DNA of 64,000 nt from Otatea glauca (Eukaryota; Streptophyta; Magnoliopsida; Poales; Poaceae). The position numbers were made by a program, and so were the translations under genes. Below, one piece after another: positions 35,162 to 45,957 of this stretch; positions within the stretch are counted from its first letter, which is position 1; the number at the start of each line of letters is the position of its first letter. The DNA lies in assembly GCA_036346275.1 (NCBI GenBank), contig CM070730.1, forward strand, positions 5,704,309 to 5,768,308, in the 5' to 3' direction. The notes under the pieces are model-generated. The model did no database searches and was not told where the DNA came from. It was given only the letters and a program-made list of their open reading frames with translations.

Positions 35162-37268
35162 TCAGAGGCTTTCCCTCAAACCCATGCCGGCAACATGCTC
35201 TCGAAAGAGACTGGGTGGTAAGCCTTTAGTTAGTGGATCCGAAAGCATAGACTTAGTACTTATATGCTTGACATCAATAGTCTGATCCTGGATTCTGTCT
35301 TTCACAACATGATACTTAATGTCAATGTGTTTGGCAGCACCACTTGACTTGTTGTTACTTGAATAGAATACTGCTGCTTTGTTATCGCAATACAACTTTA
35401 GTGGTCTAGTAATGCTGTCAACCACCTTTAAGTCCGGGATAAAATTCTTTAGCCATACCGCCTGTCATGTAGCTTCATAACATGCCACAAATTCAGCTTG
35501 CATCGTTGAAGATGTCGTAAGTGTTTGTTTGGAGCTTTTCCATGAAACAGCTCCTCCTGCCAGGGTGAAGATATAACCTGATGTCGACCTTTTACTATCA
35601 ACACACCCGGCAAAATCAGCATCTGAATAACCAATGACTTCAAGATTTTCAGACTTCTCATATGTGAGCATGTAATCTTTAGTACCTTGAAGGTAACGTA
35701 AGACTTTCTTTACAACTTTCCAGTGGTCCAGTCCTGGATTTGACTGATATCTGCCAAGCATCCCAGTAACAAACGCCAAATCAGGGCGAGTACAAACTTG
35801 AGCGTACATAATGCTTTCGACAGCTGAAGCATAAGGAATCGACTTCATCTGATCAGACTCTAATTGATTCCTCGGACATTGAAATAGTCCAAATTTATGG
35901 CCCTTAACAATAAGAGCAAGCGTGGCAGAGCAGTTATGCATATTATATCTCTTAAGTACTCTGTCAATGTATGCCTTTTGGGATAAGCCTAATATCCCTT
36001 TGGACCTATCTCGGTGAATCTCAATGCCCAAAACATAATAGGCATCATCAAGATCCTTCATGTCAAAATTAGCGGAGAGAAATCTTTTGGTCTCAAATAA
36101 CATATCCTTATCGCTGCTAGCCAATAAGATATCATCCACATAAAGAACCAAAATAGTAAATTTGCCATCTTTAGACTTGAAATAAATACAATTATCCACT
36201 TTATTTTCCTTAAATCCAAATTTTCTTATTATATTATCGAATTTAAGGTACCATTGTCTGGACGCCTGCTTCAGTCCATAAATTGATTTCTTGAGACGAC
36301 GTCCCAAATGCTCCATGCCTTCAATGACAAAACCCTCGGGCTGTGCCATGTAGACATCCTCTTGTAGATCACCATTAAGAAATGCCGTTTTGACGTCCAT
36401 TTGATGTAGCTCCAAATCATAATGGGCCACAAGTGCCATGACAATTCTTAGAGAGTCCTTTTTAGAGACGGGAGAGAAATTATCAACATAATCAATCCCT
36501 TCTCTTTGAGTAAACCCTTTAGCCACAAGCCTTGCCTTGAACTTTTCGACATTCCCCTTGGAGTCATGCTTAGTTTTGTAGACTGACTTACAACCTACCT
36601 TTTTAACTCCTTTAGGGATTTCTACTAAGTCCCAAACATCATTAAGGCTCATAGATTTCATTTCATCTTTCATGGCGTCAAGCCATTCAGATGAATTCTT
36701 ACTCATCATGGCCTCTTTAAATGAAATGGGGCCATCCACCTTCCCAATATCATGCACGTCTTCATTCATGTACACAACATAATCATTTGGGATGGCGGAT
36801 CTTCTTTCCCGTTGTGACCTTCTTAAGGGTTCATTATGGGTCACAGCCGGTTCCTGAGGTTCATTGTCAGGCGCTGCATTATGTCCTGAGTCTTCAGTGT
36901 TAGTTTCAGGACTTTCAATTGGAGATGTATTAATTTGAGGTGCAGGAATAACAGCCTCTCGGATTATCGGTATGGGTACGTAAACCCGATTTTCCTCAAG
37001 ATCTATTTTCCTCCCCTCAGAACTCCCACTGATTTCATCATTCTCAAGAAACACAGCGTGCCTGATTTCAACAAATTTAGTAGTCCGATTTGGACAATAA
37101 AAGCGGTACGCCTTTGACCTTTCTAGGTACCCAATAAAATAGCAACTTACTGTCTTAGTATCTAATTTTCCAATGTGTGGGTTGAACACTTTGGCTTCAG
37201 CTGCACATCCCCACACGCGTAAATAATTTAAACTCGGTTTTCTCCCAGTCCATAACTCATAAATGATT
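35162..37268 (-). pseudogene. Copia integrase C-terminus, reverse transcriptase and RNase H
   Basis: The main open segment (37216-35465) has the copia RT motifs QMDVKTAFLNG and YVDDILLAS, followed by RNase H (YSDADFAGC, KSTSGY). An in-frame TGA at 35465-35467 interrupts RNase H. The frame continues to 35162 with KLYCDNKAA and KHIDIKYH, ending normally. The upstream joint to the integrase frame near 37252-37268 needs a shift of frame. Apart from these two lesions the pol region reads well, which fits a recent insertion. Confidence 0.93.
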
Positions 37269-39115
37269 TACTGGGAACCCGGTTTAATATGTGTGTGGCT
37301 GTCTTTAAGGCCTCCATCCATAATTTATGTGGTAAACTGGAGTGAGACAGCATACTCCATACCATATCCATAAGTGTACGGTTACGTCTTTCAGCCACTT
37401 CATTCTGTTGAGGTTCACCAGGCATGGAATATTGAGCTACTATTCCATTTTCTTCAAGGTACTTAGTGAAAGGGCTAGGAATTTGACCATAAGGTGCATG
37501 TTTTCCATAATACTCTCCTCCCCTGTCTGATCTCACTACTTTAATTTTTGAGTTATGCTGATTTTCAACCTCAGCCTTAAATATTTTAAATTTATTTAGT
37601 GATTCAGACCGTTCCTTAATAGGGTAAATATAACCATACCGTGAAAAATCATCAGTAAAGGTTATAAAGGAATCATAACTATCTACTGACATAATAGGGA
37701 AGGGACCACAGATGTTAGTATGAATTATTTCTAAGGGACATGAGCTGCGTGTTGCTCCTTTCTTAATTCGTTTAACGTATTTTCTTTTAATACAATCAAT
37801 ACAAGCGTCAGAATCAGAAAAATCCAATGGGTGGAGTATCTCTTCCTTAATGAGACGCTCCATTCTCCCCTTCGAAATATGTCCCAAGCGACAGTGCCAT
37901 AGTTTCGATGAGGTCTCATTATCCATATTACGCTTGTGATTAATAGGAGCATCACACACATTTAGCAATACAGGAGACTGTTGAATAGACAGCATATAAA
38001 GCATGTCGTGCTTGGTAGCAAGACCAACATTATTATATTCAAATTGAATCAAATATTTATTATCTCTAATAACACAATAATAACCATCATTGTCTAACAG
38101 GGAAACAGAAATTAAATTCCTCCTCATGGAGGGGACATAAAGGACATCTTTTAGGAGGAGGGTGAAGCCGCTCCCCAAAACTAATAGAAACGTCCCAATA
38201 GCCTTAACTTCAACCTCCTGTCCATTGGCGACTCTAAGCCTTCGGTCCCCTCTTATGGTCCTTAACGAACTGAATCCCTGCATCGAATTAGTAACATGCA
38301 CAATGGCTCCAGAATCAATCCACCAAGAATAATGTGAAAAATCTGCATAAAGTGATTCATCAACAAAAGTAATTGTATCGTTACCCTTCTTAGCGAGCCA
38401 CTGATGGAAGCCGGCGCACTCCTTCTGCACATGTCCTTCCTTTTTACAGAAGCGACAGGTGATGGCAGTGGGAGATTTCACCCCTTTAGGCGCGGATTTG
38501 CCTGTTTTCGCCTTAAGATTGGGGGAGAAATGCAGCTTCTTCTTTGCCTTATGGTCCCCATGAGAGTGCTTTCTTTTGCCATTCCCATTATTGACCATAA
38601 AAGCCTGATCCCTTTCTTCAGTCTTAATCCTTTCCTCCTCCTGGACTAGTTGAGCAATGAGCTCACTCACGGACCACTTCTCCTTCTGCGTATTATAATT
38701 AATCTTAAAGGGAGTGTACGCAGAAGGTAGAGATGTCATTATGAAGTGAACCAGAAAACCATCAGAAATCGCCATATCAAGTCCTTTAAGCTTAGCCGCC
38801 ATGTCATTCATTATCATAGCGTGCTCCCTTATGCTGCAAGAGCCATCAAATTTAGTAGTGAGGATCTTCATGATAAGAGTACCTGCATAAGCCTTTGAGG
38901 AGTCCTTAAATTGCTCCTCAATAGCAGCCAAGTAGCTCTTAGCCTTATCAGATTCGGGAATTGCTCCCCTAATCCCCACCGAGATGGTGCTCTTCATAAT
39001 CATAAGTGACATGCGGTTAGACCACTCCCATCGCTCACAGTTAACATCATAAGTTTTCTTTAATTCAGCATAATTCTCCTCAGTTGAGGAAGGAGCGATA
39101 GGGGCAGGGTGACAT
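37228..39115 (-). pseudogene. Copia gag C-terminal part, protease and integrase
   Basis: Open from the nested LTR junction at 39115; the first ATG is at 39012. The order is a gag core, then the CX2CX4HX4C zinc knuckle (CRFCKKEGHVQKEC), the protease motif DSGA, GAG-pre-integrase (WHCRLGHIS, CIDCIKRKY) and the integrase core (FTDDFSRYG, RSDRGGEY, VAERRNRTL). The frame is lost near 37255 before the C-terminal ELWTG and PSLNYLRVWGC sequence, which continues in another frame. The Asn-Gly usual before VAER reads Asn-Glu here. Confidence 0.93.
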
Positions 39116-40485
39116 TGTTAGTGTTATGCCCTTGAGGCAATCATTTAGATGATTGTAACATGACTATGTTTATGAATAATATTATGATTATTGGTCCAAT
39201 GAATGTATATCATTGTATTGATCAACAAGTATGTGACTTGCTTATGAAGCTCTTTACTTAATGATGTAATTCGATAAATATCTCTGATCGGATTTCATCG
39301 TATAGGACAACGATGAATAGATCAGCACATGTAGTGATCGATGATCATGCTTCATAGATCATGGGATATGGAGATATCATCTATACATTGTGGACGCATG
39401 TTGAAGAACATGGGTAAGATAGACCCACAATGAGACACTGCGAGAATGTTTCATTCTTATGTGTCATCAGTGTATCTCATACCTAGTAGATGTATGATCC
39501 TTAGACTTGAGATTGTCATATTCCCTACATGTGTAATAGTTTTCCTTGAGGCTATCAAACACTACTTCCTAACCGGATAGTTATAAAGGTAGCTTTCATG
39601 TTTACTATGAAGCGTGCGAGAGGAAGTGAGCGATCAAGATGGAATTTGCCACTCCAATGAAACGGAGATATATGACAAGGCCACTCGTGTGATATGATTA
39701 AGGAAGTGCTTGGTCATGCCGTGATTGAGGAGTCAATCACAACTTATTAATATATCACGGATACGAGAGATGGATTGAATCATCAAAGGATGACATTCTT
39801 CTCGCCTTGAGATCAATCTTCATATACTTGGCAAAGGGATTATTGCATGAGTACTTTTGATAGGTTTTGTCCGATTTGATCATAGTATGTTTGGGAGTTG
39901 GCATACTTTGCAAGAAGCCGCTACCAACTATTGGATTGAAAATGAGTTTTCCGAATCCATGTCCAAACGTACGTGAACCTGCAGGGTCACACACTTAATG
40001 GGCTGGGACGCATTAATTTGGATTGGATCCGTAATTAATGAATCTCGTGGGCTTAGCACGCTGATGGGCCCTAGTTTAGGGTTTCATCTTGTGGCTATAT
40101 AAGGAGGGGAGGAGGGAGGGCGCAGCGTGTGCTTTCCCATGGTTTAGGAGTGATTCACTCGAAACCCTAGCCTACTCCTCTCGCGCCCTGCCGAGCGACA
40201 GGTGCTTGCACACGACGCGCGCGCGTTCCATCTCGGACGTGTGGACTCTCGCGGTGACGCTGCGCGCTCGGCGTGGGAGGACGATCCACGGCGAGGTGAG
40301 GACGATCCACTACATCGACGTAACGACTGCGGCGAGGACGATCCACTACATCGACACACGAAGGATTCCGCAACTGCGCGTCTAGTGGTAATCTTATCTA
40401 TGATCCCCTTCTTGCGAGTAGCTTTCTGGTTACGTGGTAGATTTTTTTTTGTGCTAGCTTAGCATACCGCGTTCCTCTTCAAACA
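39116..40485 (+). mobile_element. Nested LTR (probable solo LTR) inside the copia gag
   Basis: Starts TGTTAGTGTTATGCCC and ends at a CA near 40485, splitting gag in two. A TATATAA box lies near 40096-40103 with a GA-rich start downstream, so it points along the plus strand, opposite to its host. The flanks GACAT and TAAGG do not match, so the 3' limit may be slightly off, or the solo LTR arose by recombination between different copies. About 1.37 kb is long but possible for a copia LTR. Confidence 0.65.
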
Positions 40486-40486
40486 T

Positions 40487-40604
40487 AAGGCGTAATCAAG
40501 CTCGAGAATGCCAAGGACGATCTCAAGCTTTTCCTTCCAGGCAAGAAAGTTAGTTCCTATCAATTGCTCAATACCGCTGATGTAATTGGCAACATTAGAG
40601 GCAT
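40487..40604 (-). pseudogene. N-terminal piece of the copia gag
   Basis: It reads NVANYISGIEQLIG and FLAWKEKLEIVLGILELDYAL in one frame, the start of a copia gag. An ATG at 40604 is out of frame by one base with this reading, suggesting a 1-bp loss just after the start codon. The rest of gag resumes at 39115 beyond the nested LTR. Confidence 0.8.
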
Positions 40605-41576
40605 TGGCCGCTGAGAAAATATAACATAATTCATGTTAGAAAACATATCATTTTATGCATGAAATTAACCCTATGTTGGTCTGATTAATAACATGCTAAT
40701 GGCAAGAAACAATTAAAGATTCCAATTCGCATCATCGTTGGGCAGAAACGAAAAAGAACTAAATTATTTTATGGGTGACACATGTTCATAAACAACGTTG
40801 GTCAGTAAATGAATATGGTCATGACATTATCCCATTTTCATCATTAAACAATTAATCTCTAAGAAAAACTTCCGGTTGGTTCCATTTCAATTAGAGATAA
40901 ACAATCATCATGTAAGAATTAATTGTCACATTAAATAATTAGCCAAGAAAATAATCATGAAATTAATCATAACATTTATGCCCAGGAAAAATAATCATAA
41001 AATTGACCATAATATAAATACTCAGGAAATAAATATTTAAACAATACTTAATTGCTGAATTTAAATGAGACAAATTAAAAGGAGCTAAATGCCAGAAAAA
41101 AACCGGCCCAAAAGGCATTCGGCCCAGCGAGCCGACACGCAGCCCAGAAAAAAAACGGCTCAGCGATCCCGCGGCCCACGCCAAAACGGCGCCCCGGCCG
41201 CAGCCGCGCCCAGCGAGGAGGCGGCGGCGTCCCGTCTCAAGACGCGCGGCCCAGGCGAGGGAGGCGAGGCGACGAACCCGCACGCGAGGCGTCGGCCGTG
41301 AAAAATGAAGCGGCAACAGATGACGCGAACCGACGGCCAGGATCGCCCGAACTGATGGACAAAACCGACACGCGAAAACCCTAGCACAAATCCTCTTTGC
41401 CTCCCCGAGAAAAGCGCGTAGCGGCGAATCGATGGCGGAGCGGCGACGCCGGCGCGAGTCCGAAGCGGCTCGGCGCCCGCAGTCACGACGACGCAGCACA
41501 CGCTGCGGCGTCTTGATGATGCGTCTTGGCGCGCAAGAAGAGCTACAAGCCCGGGCGCAGGCGCGGGCGAAACTAA
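40605..41576 (-). other. Copia 5' leader region
   Basis: AT-rich near gag (to about 41085), then very GC-rich to the LTR. On the minus strand it ends in TATTTTCTCAG just before gag, which resembles a splice acceptor after a pyrimidine stretch. A spliced leader is therefore possible. A 235-residue open frame here is low-complexity and I do not call it a gene. Confidence 0.5.
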
Positions 41577-41883
41577 GGGTTCGTCGATGTAGAGGAAGAA
41601 GAACAGACGGTTTGCGCAGCGAAGAGGCACCCAGATCTTCTTCGATGATGGTCACGGGAAGTCCTTCCAATCGCTCGTAGCGCGTTCGTTAGGATCGGTA
41701 GAGATTTTGGGAAGATGCAAAACCAGAAAATATTTTTCATGAATTTCTTGATCCCGGCTTCCCCTTCTATTTTGCACTGTGCGATCGGGGGATCGACCCA
41801 AAGTTCATTGGGGCGCCTCCGATCATGGCGCGCTTTGCGGGAGTTGTTACTGACTTAGTCCATAGTCCGAGATTAACCCAACA
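41577..41883 (-). mobile_element. 5' LTR of the copia element, truncated
   Basis: Matches 34652-34960 nearly base for base and ends CCAACA before the TTGTC duplication. The inner part corresponding to 34525-34651 is absent and replaced by the GC-rich leader. Confidence 0.85.
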
Positions 41884-41888
41884 TTGTC

Positions 41889-43189
41889 ACATTATTTACC
41901 AGCGCGATGGAGCATGACAAGTGCTGCGCAGGTTCAACCGTCCCACACATGTAAAGATCCAAGCATCTCGATGGGGCTTTGGTTGGAAACGAAATATTTT
42001 CCTCTCGACCTTTTTCGATCGATCGACCGGGGACAAGGCAAAGGCAAAGACCGGACGAGAGACCTGTGCGACGTGACACGGACAGCTAGATTCTGTTCCT
42101 GGATTTGTATCAAGTCATAAGAGGCCGTCCTTTCCTGCTTGATCCTTGGAGTGAAGCATACTCGCTTGCTTGCGTTACTCCTCTCTCTTCTTCAATCATC
42201 CATCTTCAGACGCAGTGCAGAGTGCCAAATGAAAACGACAGAAAGAAATTCATATGTTACAGTACAGGTTTGGAGCACTGAACAGCACATGAGACATGAT
42301 AGTAATACAGAATTACAGATACTGGCATGGAAACGCTGAGCACTGTACTTGTGCTCTGCAAGAGAAGAGAGAAGGCACTGATTCCTGGCACTGTCAAGGC
42401 AGAAGAAGCCCTCTGAAAAAGCTCGTAGAGATTGGCGGCAACACTTTGCCATTGCAGCACTACGAGTATTGCTCCAAAGAAAATTTAAAATGGGCTCAAA
42501 TTAACCCCACCAGTCAATATCCTAGGCATTAGAGTGCGTACATGCAATGAGAATGACAAGAGCATTACTACTACATTTCTCTTTAGCTGGATAGGAGCAC
42601 ATGATGGAACGAGAAATCCAGGCTCGGAATCGAATAAAACCTCACATCAACATTTTTTGCACTGACCAGGGGCATAAGCTAGTCCAATGGCGCTGCAAAG
42701 CAGCTTGACAGACCAAAAGAAAAGAGAAGAAGAGTACAGAAAAAAAAAAGAACAAAGTTTCTTTCCATCCATAGTCGTATATATTAAAGAACACCACTCT
42801 GTCTTCTCTTCTCTGTGCGCTTTGCTTTGCTTCTTTCACACACAACCGTACAAATGACACACGGAGAGGGAGAGAGAGCGTGATTAGCCATGGAGTTGAA
42901 AGTAGAAACGTGCCCTTGGCTTTAGGATTTGTTCCTCTGCAACACTAGATATATAGGTAGGTAGGCTCTTTTGATCGAGAAAGAAGAAAAGAGGAGCAGA
43001 AATTGCAAGTGGCCGGCCGTCTTCATTTGCCATGGAAGCATCGATTCTCTTCAGCTGCTTTTCGATCGGAAAGTTCGTCTTGAGCTTCCAAGCTACTGAT
43101 ATTGTTGTGCACGGATTAAAAAAACAGAATGGAATAGCAGCAGCATCGATCTCCAGCCTTAATCTTTCAGGGAAAAATACCAGTAGCAG
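41889..43189. other. Intergenic, no gene recognised
   Basis: Resumes the sequence interrupted by the copia element. Open frames at 42190-42460 and 42884-43198 on the minus strand have no family features. Confidence 0.4.
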
Positions 43190-44693
43190 CCTGAGCATTC
43201 GATTTCTTCGGATAAATCAGTTGGTTTTAGAAATAATTTGGTTTTTAAAAACTGGTTATCGAATTTCCAAGACCAAAATAAAAAAATAGAACTAATTTAA
43301 CCGAAAAAATTCAGTTTGGTTAGTCCGGTTAACCAAAATATGAGGATGAGGATGGAGCACACAAGATTACCTTGTGCATGAGGATGGAGCACCGGGCTCG
43401 AACTGGTCCTTGTCAACGAAGGAGAGGATGCTGATGTAGTACTTGTAGGGATCGAAAGCATACACTCAAACACTCATTCCCAGTAAAAACTCACGCACGC
43501 ACGCGAATATTGTTGGGATCGATGAAGCACACGAGAGCTGTTTTCTTTCTATTCTCACTTACAATGTAATGACTTGATATAGACTTAAATACTCATGTGC
43601 AGTAACTGCTTTTGCCCACGTCTAATGTCTAGATCCTGAACTTACGACTCCACTAACACACGTATGCACTAACTACTAACTAGGAAAGCACTAACACAAG
43701 ACTCAGCAACTAATGCATGCATGCACACCATTACCTGCACACATTCAGCTGCATGCGCACACACTCTTAAGCACATGATCACTAATACGCATGCTAAGAC
43801 TAATTTCTGTTACATATATGCGTGTACTCAATTACTAGCTGCCGATCAGTTCAAGCACCCGCTATCACTCTGTGCTACTGATCCGCCCGCTACACCATGA
43901 AACACGCACATATTTAACTTGGACTTAGCCTACGACTCCTACTAGATGCAACAACAATGCTGTGTAACAGAACTAAACATCATGAACACTTAAACAACAA
44001 GATTAATATCCAACAGTACTTGGGGCTAACAGAGGAGACGATGATGTGGCTCTCGTTGATGATCTCCTCGAGGGATCACTCATGGGGGTGCCGCGGAGGT
44101 TGTCGAACTTGGATCGGTCCTCCTCGGTCTTCTCTTTGGTGGGGCGGAGACGCTCTTGCGAAGCAATGAACTCCTCCATGAGGAGGTAGTCCTTAACGCG
44201 CTTGAGCTTGATGAGGCGAAGGCGGCACTTGGAGAGCGGGGCGACGGGGGGTATGCGCGACCACCTCGGGGCCCTCCCGCTTGTGTTGCTTGCGGCTTAC
44301 ACGGAATGGCACGGTTAGCGGCTTGAACTTGTGATCCTTTTTATCGTTGTCGCCGCCAGGCTTGCGGTCGTCGGGGGCACCACCCTTCTTGCCCATGCCG
44401 CCTAGCGTGCCCTGCCCCATGGTCGCTGTCGCCGGGTCAAGGCATTTAGTTGGGATTTGGGAATGGCCAAATGGGGATTTGTCTGGCGAGTTGGCGTAAT
44501 GGGGCATGGGCTAGTGGGTTGAACTAAGCCACGCTATTCGGTCCTCGGTAATTTCGATTTCTAGAAGAAAAACCAAACCGTACATCAAAACCGAATAATA
44601 TCGAAATAAAACTGAACTAGAAATCAAAAACCAATAAAACCGAAATAATCAGTTAATTCGGTTTCGGTCAAAAAAAAAAAAACCCCACCCCTA
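43190..44693. mobile_element. Non-autonomous hAT-like element carrying a gene fragment
   Basis: The right end is CCACCCCTA, which is TAGGGGTGG on the minus strand, a hAT-type terminus. The left end begins CCTGAGCATTCG, a decayed version. Both subterminal regions are built of CGGTTT/AACCGAA motifs in inverted order (43200-43340 and 44530-44690). The flanks AGTAGCAG (43182-43189) and AACAGCAG (44694-44701) agree at 6 of 8 positions. The middle holds the RPT2 fragment and no transposase. Confidence 0.65.
43371..44420 (-). pseudogene. RPT2: Fragment of 26S proteasome ATPase subunit RPT2 (exons 1-2), captured
   Basis: ATG at 44420 opens MGQGTLGGMGKKGG and DRKPGGDNDKKDHKFKP, the N-terminus of RPT2 (regulatory subunit 4), including the N-terminal glycine the family can myristoylate. 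After a frame change near 44245 the reading continues with LSKCRLRLIKLKRVKDYLLM and ERLRPTKEKTEEDRSK, then shifts again near 44080. A second segment (about 43443-43371) reads YYISILSFVDKDQFEPG, has one base lost before SILMHK, and ends at a GTAATC donor. About 0.55 kb of probable intron lies between. The coiled coil and OB start are partly present; the AAA+ ATPase domain is absent. With the intron retained it is a DNA copy, not a retrogene. It cannot make a proteasome subunit. Confidence 0.88.
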
Positions 44694-44701
44694 AACAGCA
44701 G

Positions 44702-45436
44702 TAGTCTCGATAAGTATTGAGTTGGATACTACTTCAAGTTTGATGATACTTTGTGCTACGAGGAGGGAAGAAAGAACACATGGATTATCCTGTTTTTCTT
44801 TTTGAGGGAGAGTAGTAACCAGCAGAGGACAGAGGCTATGCTACTATGCTAGTACTGCAAGAAGAGGCAGTACGAATGTCCAACGTAAAATGGCCTCCTC
44901 TGATTGGACCCTATGGTACTGTGCAGTATCGCCTATAAATAAAAACGGCTGGGCATAGGGAGGCCCGAACGACGGCATCGACCAACTTGGGGAGTAAGTG
45001 GGCCTGAAGATTAGGCCGAGACCAAATCCTCCAGCCCATCACCAAATGACTACCCGGGACTTGGGCTGGACCGCATCCGCGTCGTGTCCATCGGCGGCGC
45101 GACACAGCCGCCGCCGACGCCGCACGAGAACGCCGACGACGAGTCGGCGATGCAGGGCCAGCTTGGACACTCTCTCCCTATTTTCGTTGGGTTCTTCTAT
45201 TCGATGGCTGGGCCCACTGGTCAGAGACGCCTGGAGGGCGCGGTCGGCGTCCCCAATCCCATTCACCGACCGCCTATTTTTTTCGCCCCTTTCGGCTTTC
45301 ACCCAAACTTCCTATTCCCTTCTTTAATGGGTGCAGCTTATTGGCTGGCCGAATTCTTGTTCGGTCGATGGTTGATCTGTTATTCTTCTCCACATTTGTT
45401 GATCAGAATGGATCTTTTGGTGTGGACCCATGCTGG
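44702..45436. other. Intergenic, no gene recognised
   Basis: GC-rich open frames at 45000-45480 on both strands, but no recognisable domain or splice structure. Confidence 0.4.
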
Positions 45437-45444
45437 TTTATACT

Positions 45445-45949
45445 TCAGGATGCTAACGGGTCAAAGCCCAACACATATATGATCCATACCTAATATTCTT
45501 TTCATATATATATATCCAGTCTGATATAAAAAGAATGATGTCTAAATCTGGTTTGGGCCAAATAAAAGTCTGGACCTTGATTTGGGTCTTTATCTAGACA
45601 AACTATTTGTTCGATGAGTTGATAGTTTTACGGTGCAATATTCAAGTAATAAAACTAAGTCTATAATTATATATCTCACTTGCTGGAAACAGAGATTGAA
45701 AGTTTCAACTTAAAATATGCTGTTGAAGTATGTAAAACAAAAATGAAGCATTAGTGCTAAAGGCAACATCAATTGTTTACTTTACCGGTAGTGAAAGATT
45801 TAGTAGAAAAACATAAGATCCAAATCTGACTCAATCTGACCTAGATCTGATCTAAATAGCTATGGATTCAAAATAAGTCCAATCAATTTGTAATTTTAGA
45901 CCAACCTAATCTAAAAACCGGAACCAATTCAAACCCAATAACACCCCTA
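45445..45949. mobile_element. Non-autonomous hAT element with perfect target duplication
   Basis: 505 bp, flanked by the 8-bp direct repeat TTTATACT (45437-45444 and 45950-45957). The ends are TCAGGATGCTAACGGGT and, from the other strand, TAGGGGTGTTATTGGGTT, an imperfect inverted pair of hAT type. No coding sequence. Confidence 0.85.
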
Positions 45950-45957
45950 TTTATACT

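Larger units (their letters stand above)
34525..41883 (-). mobile_element. Near full-length Ty1/copia retrotransposon with nested LTR
   Basis: A perfect 5-bp target duplication TTGTC flanks it (34520-34524 and 41884-41888). Both outer ends are LTRs, and gag, protease, integrase, reverse transcriptase and RNase H follow in copia order on the minus strand. The length is 7.36 kb, including about 1.37 kb of nested LTR in gag. The element is dead: a frame change near 37255, a stop at 35465 and the nested insertion. The 5' LTR lacks its inner roughly 125 bp and I found no primer binding site next to it, so a deletion probably removed both. Confidence 0.92.

Noticed and set aside
40963..41670. 235-residue open frame on the minus strand
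   Set aside because: It spans the copia LTR and its GC-rich leader and is Arg/Ala-rich low complexity with no family motif.
41884..42120. Gene start after the copia element
   Set aside because: Open frames on both strands here have no domain or splice support.
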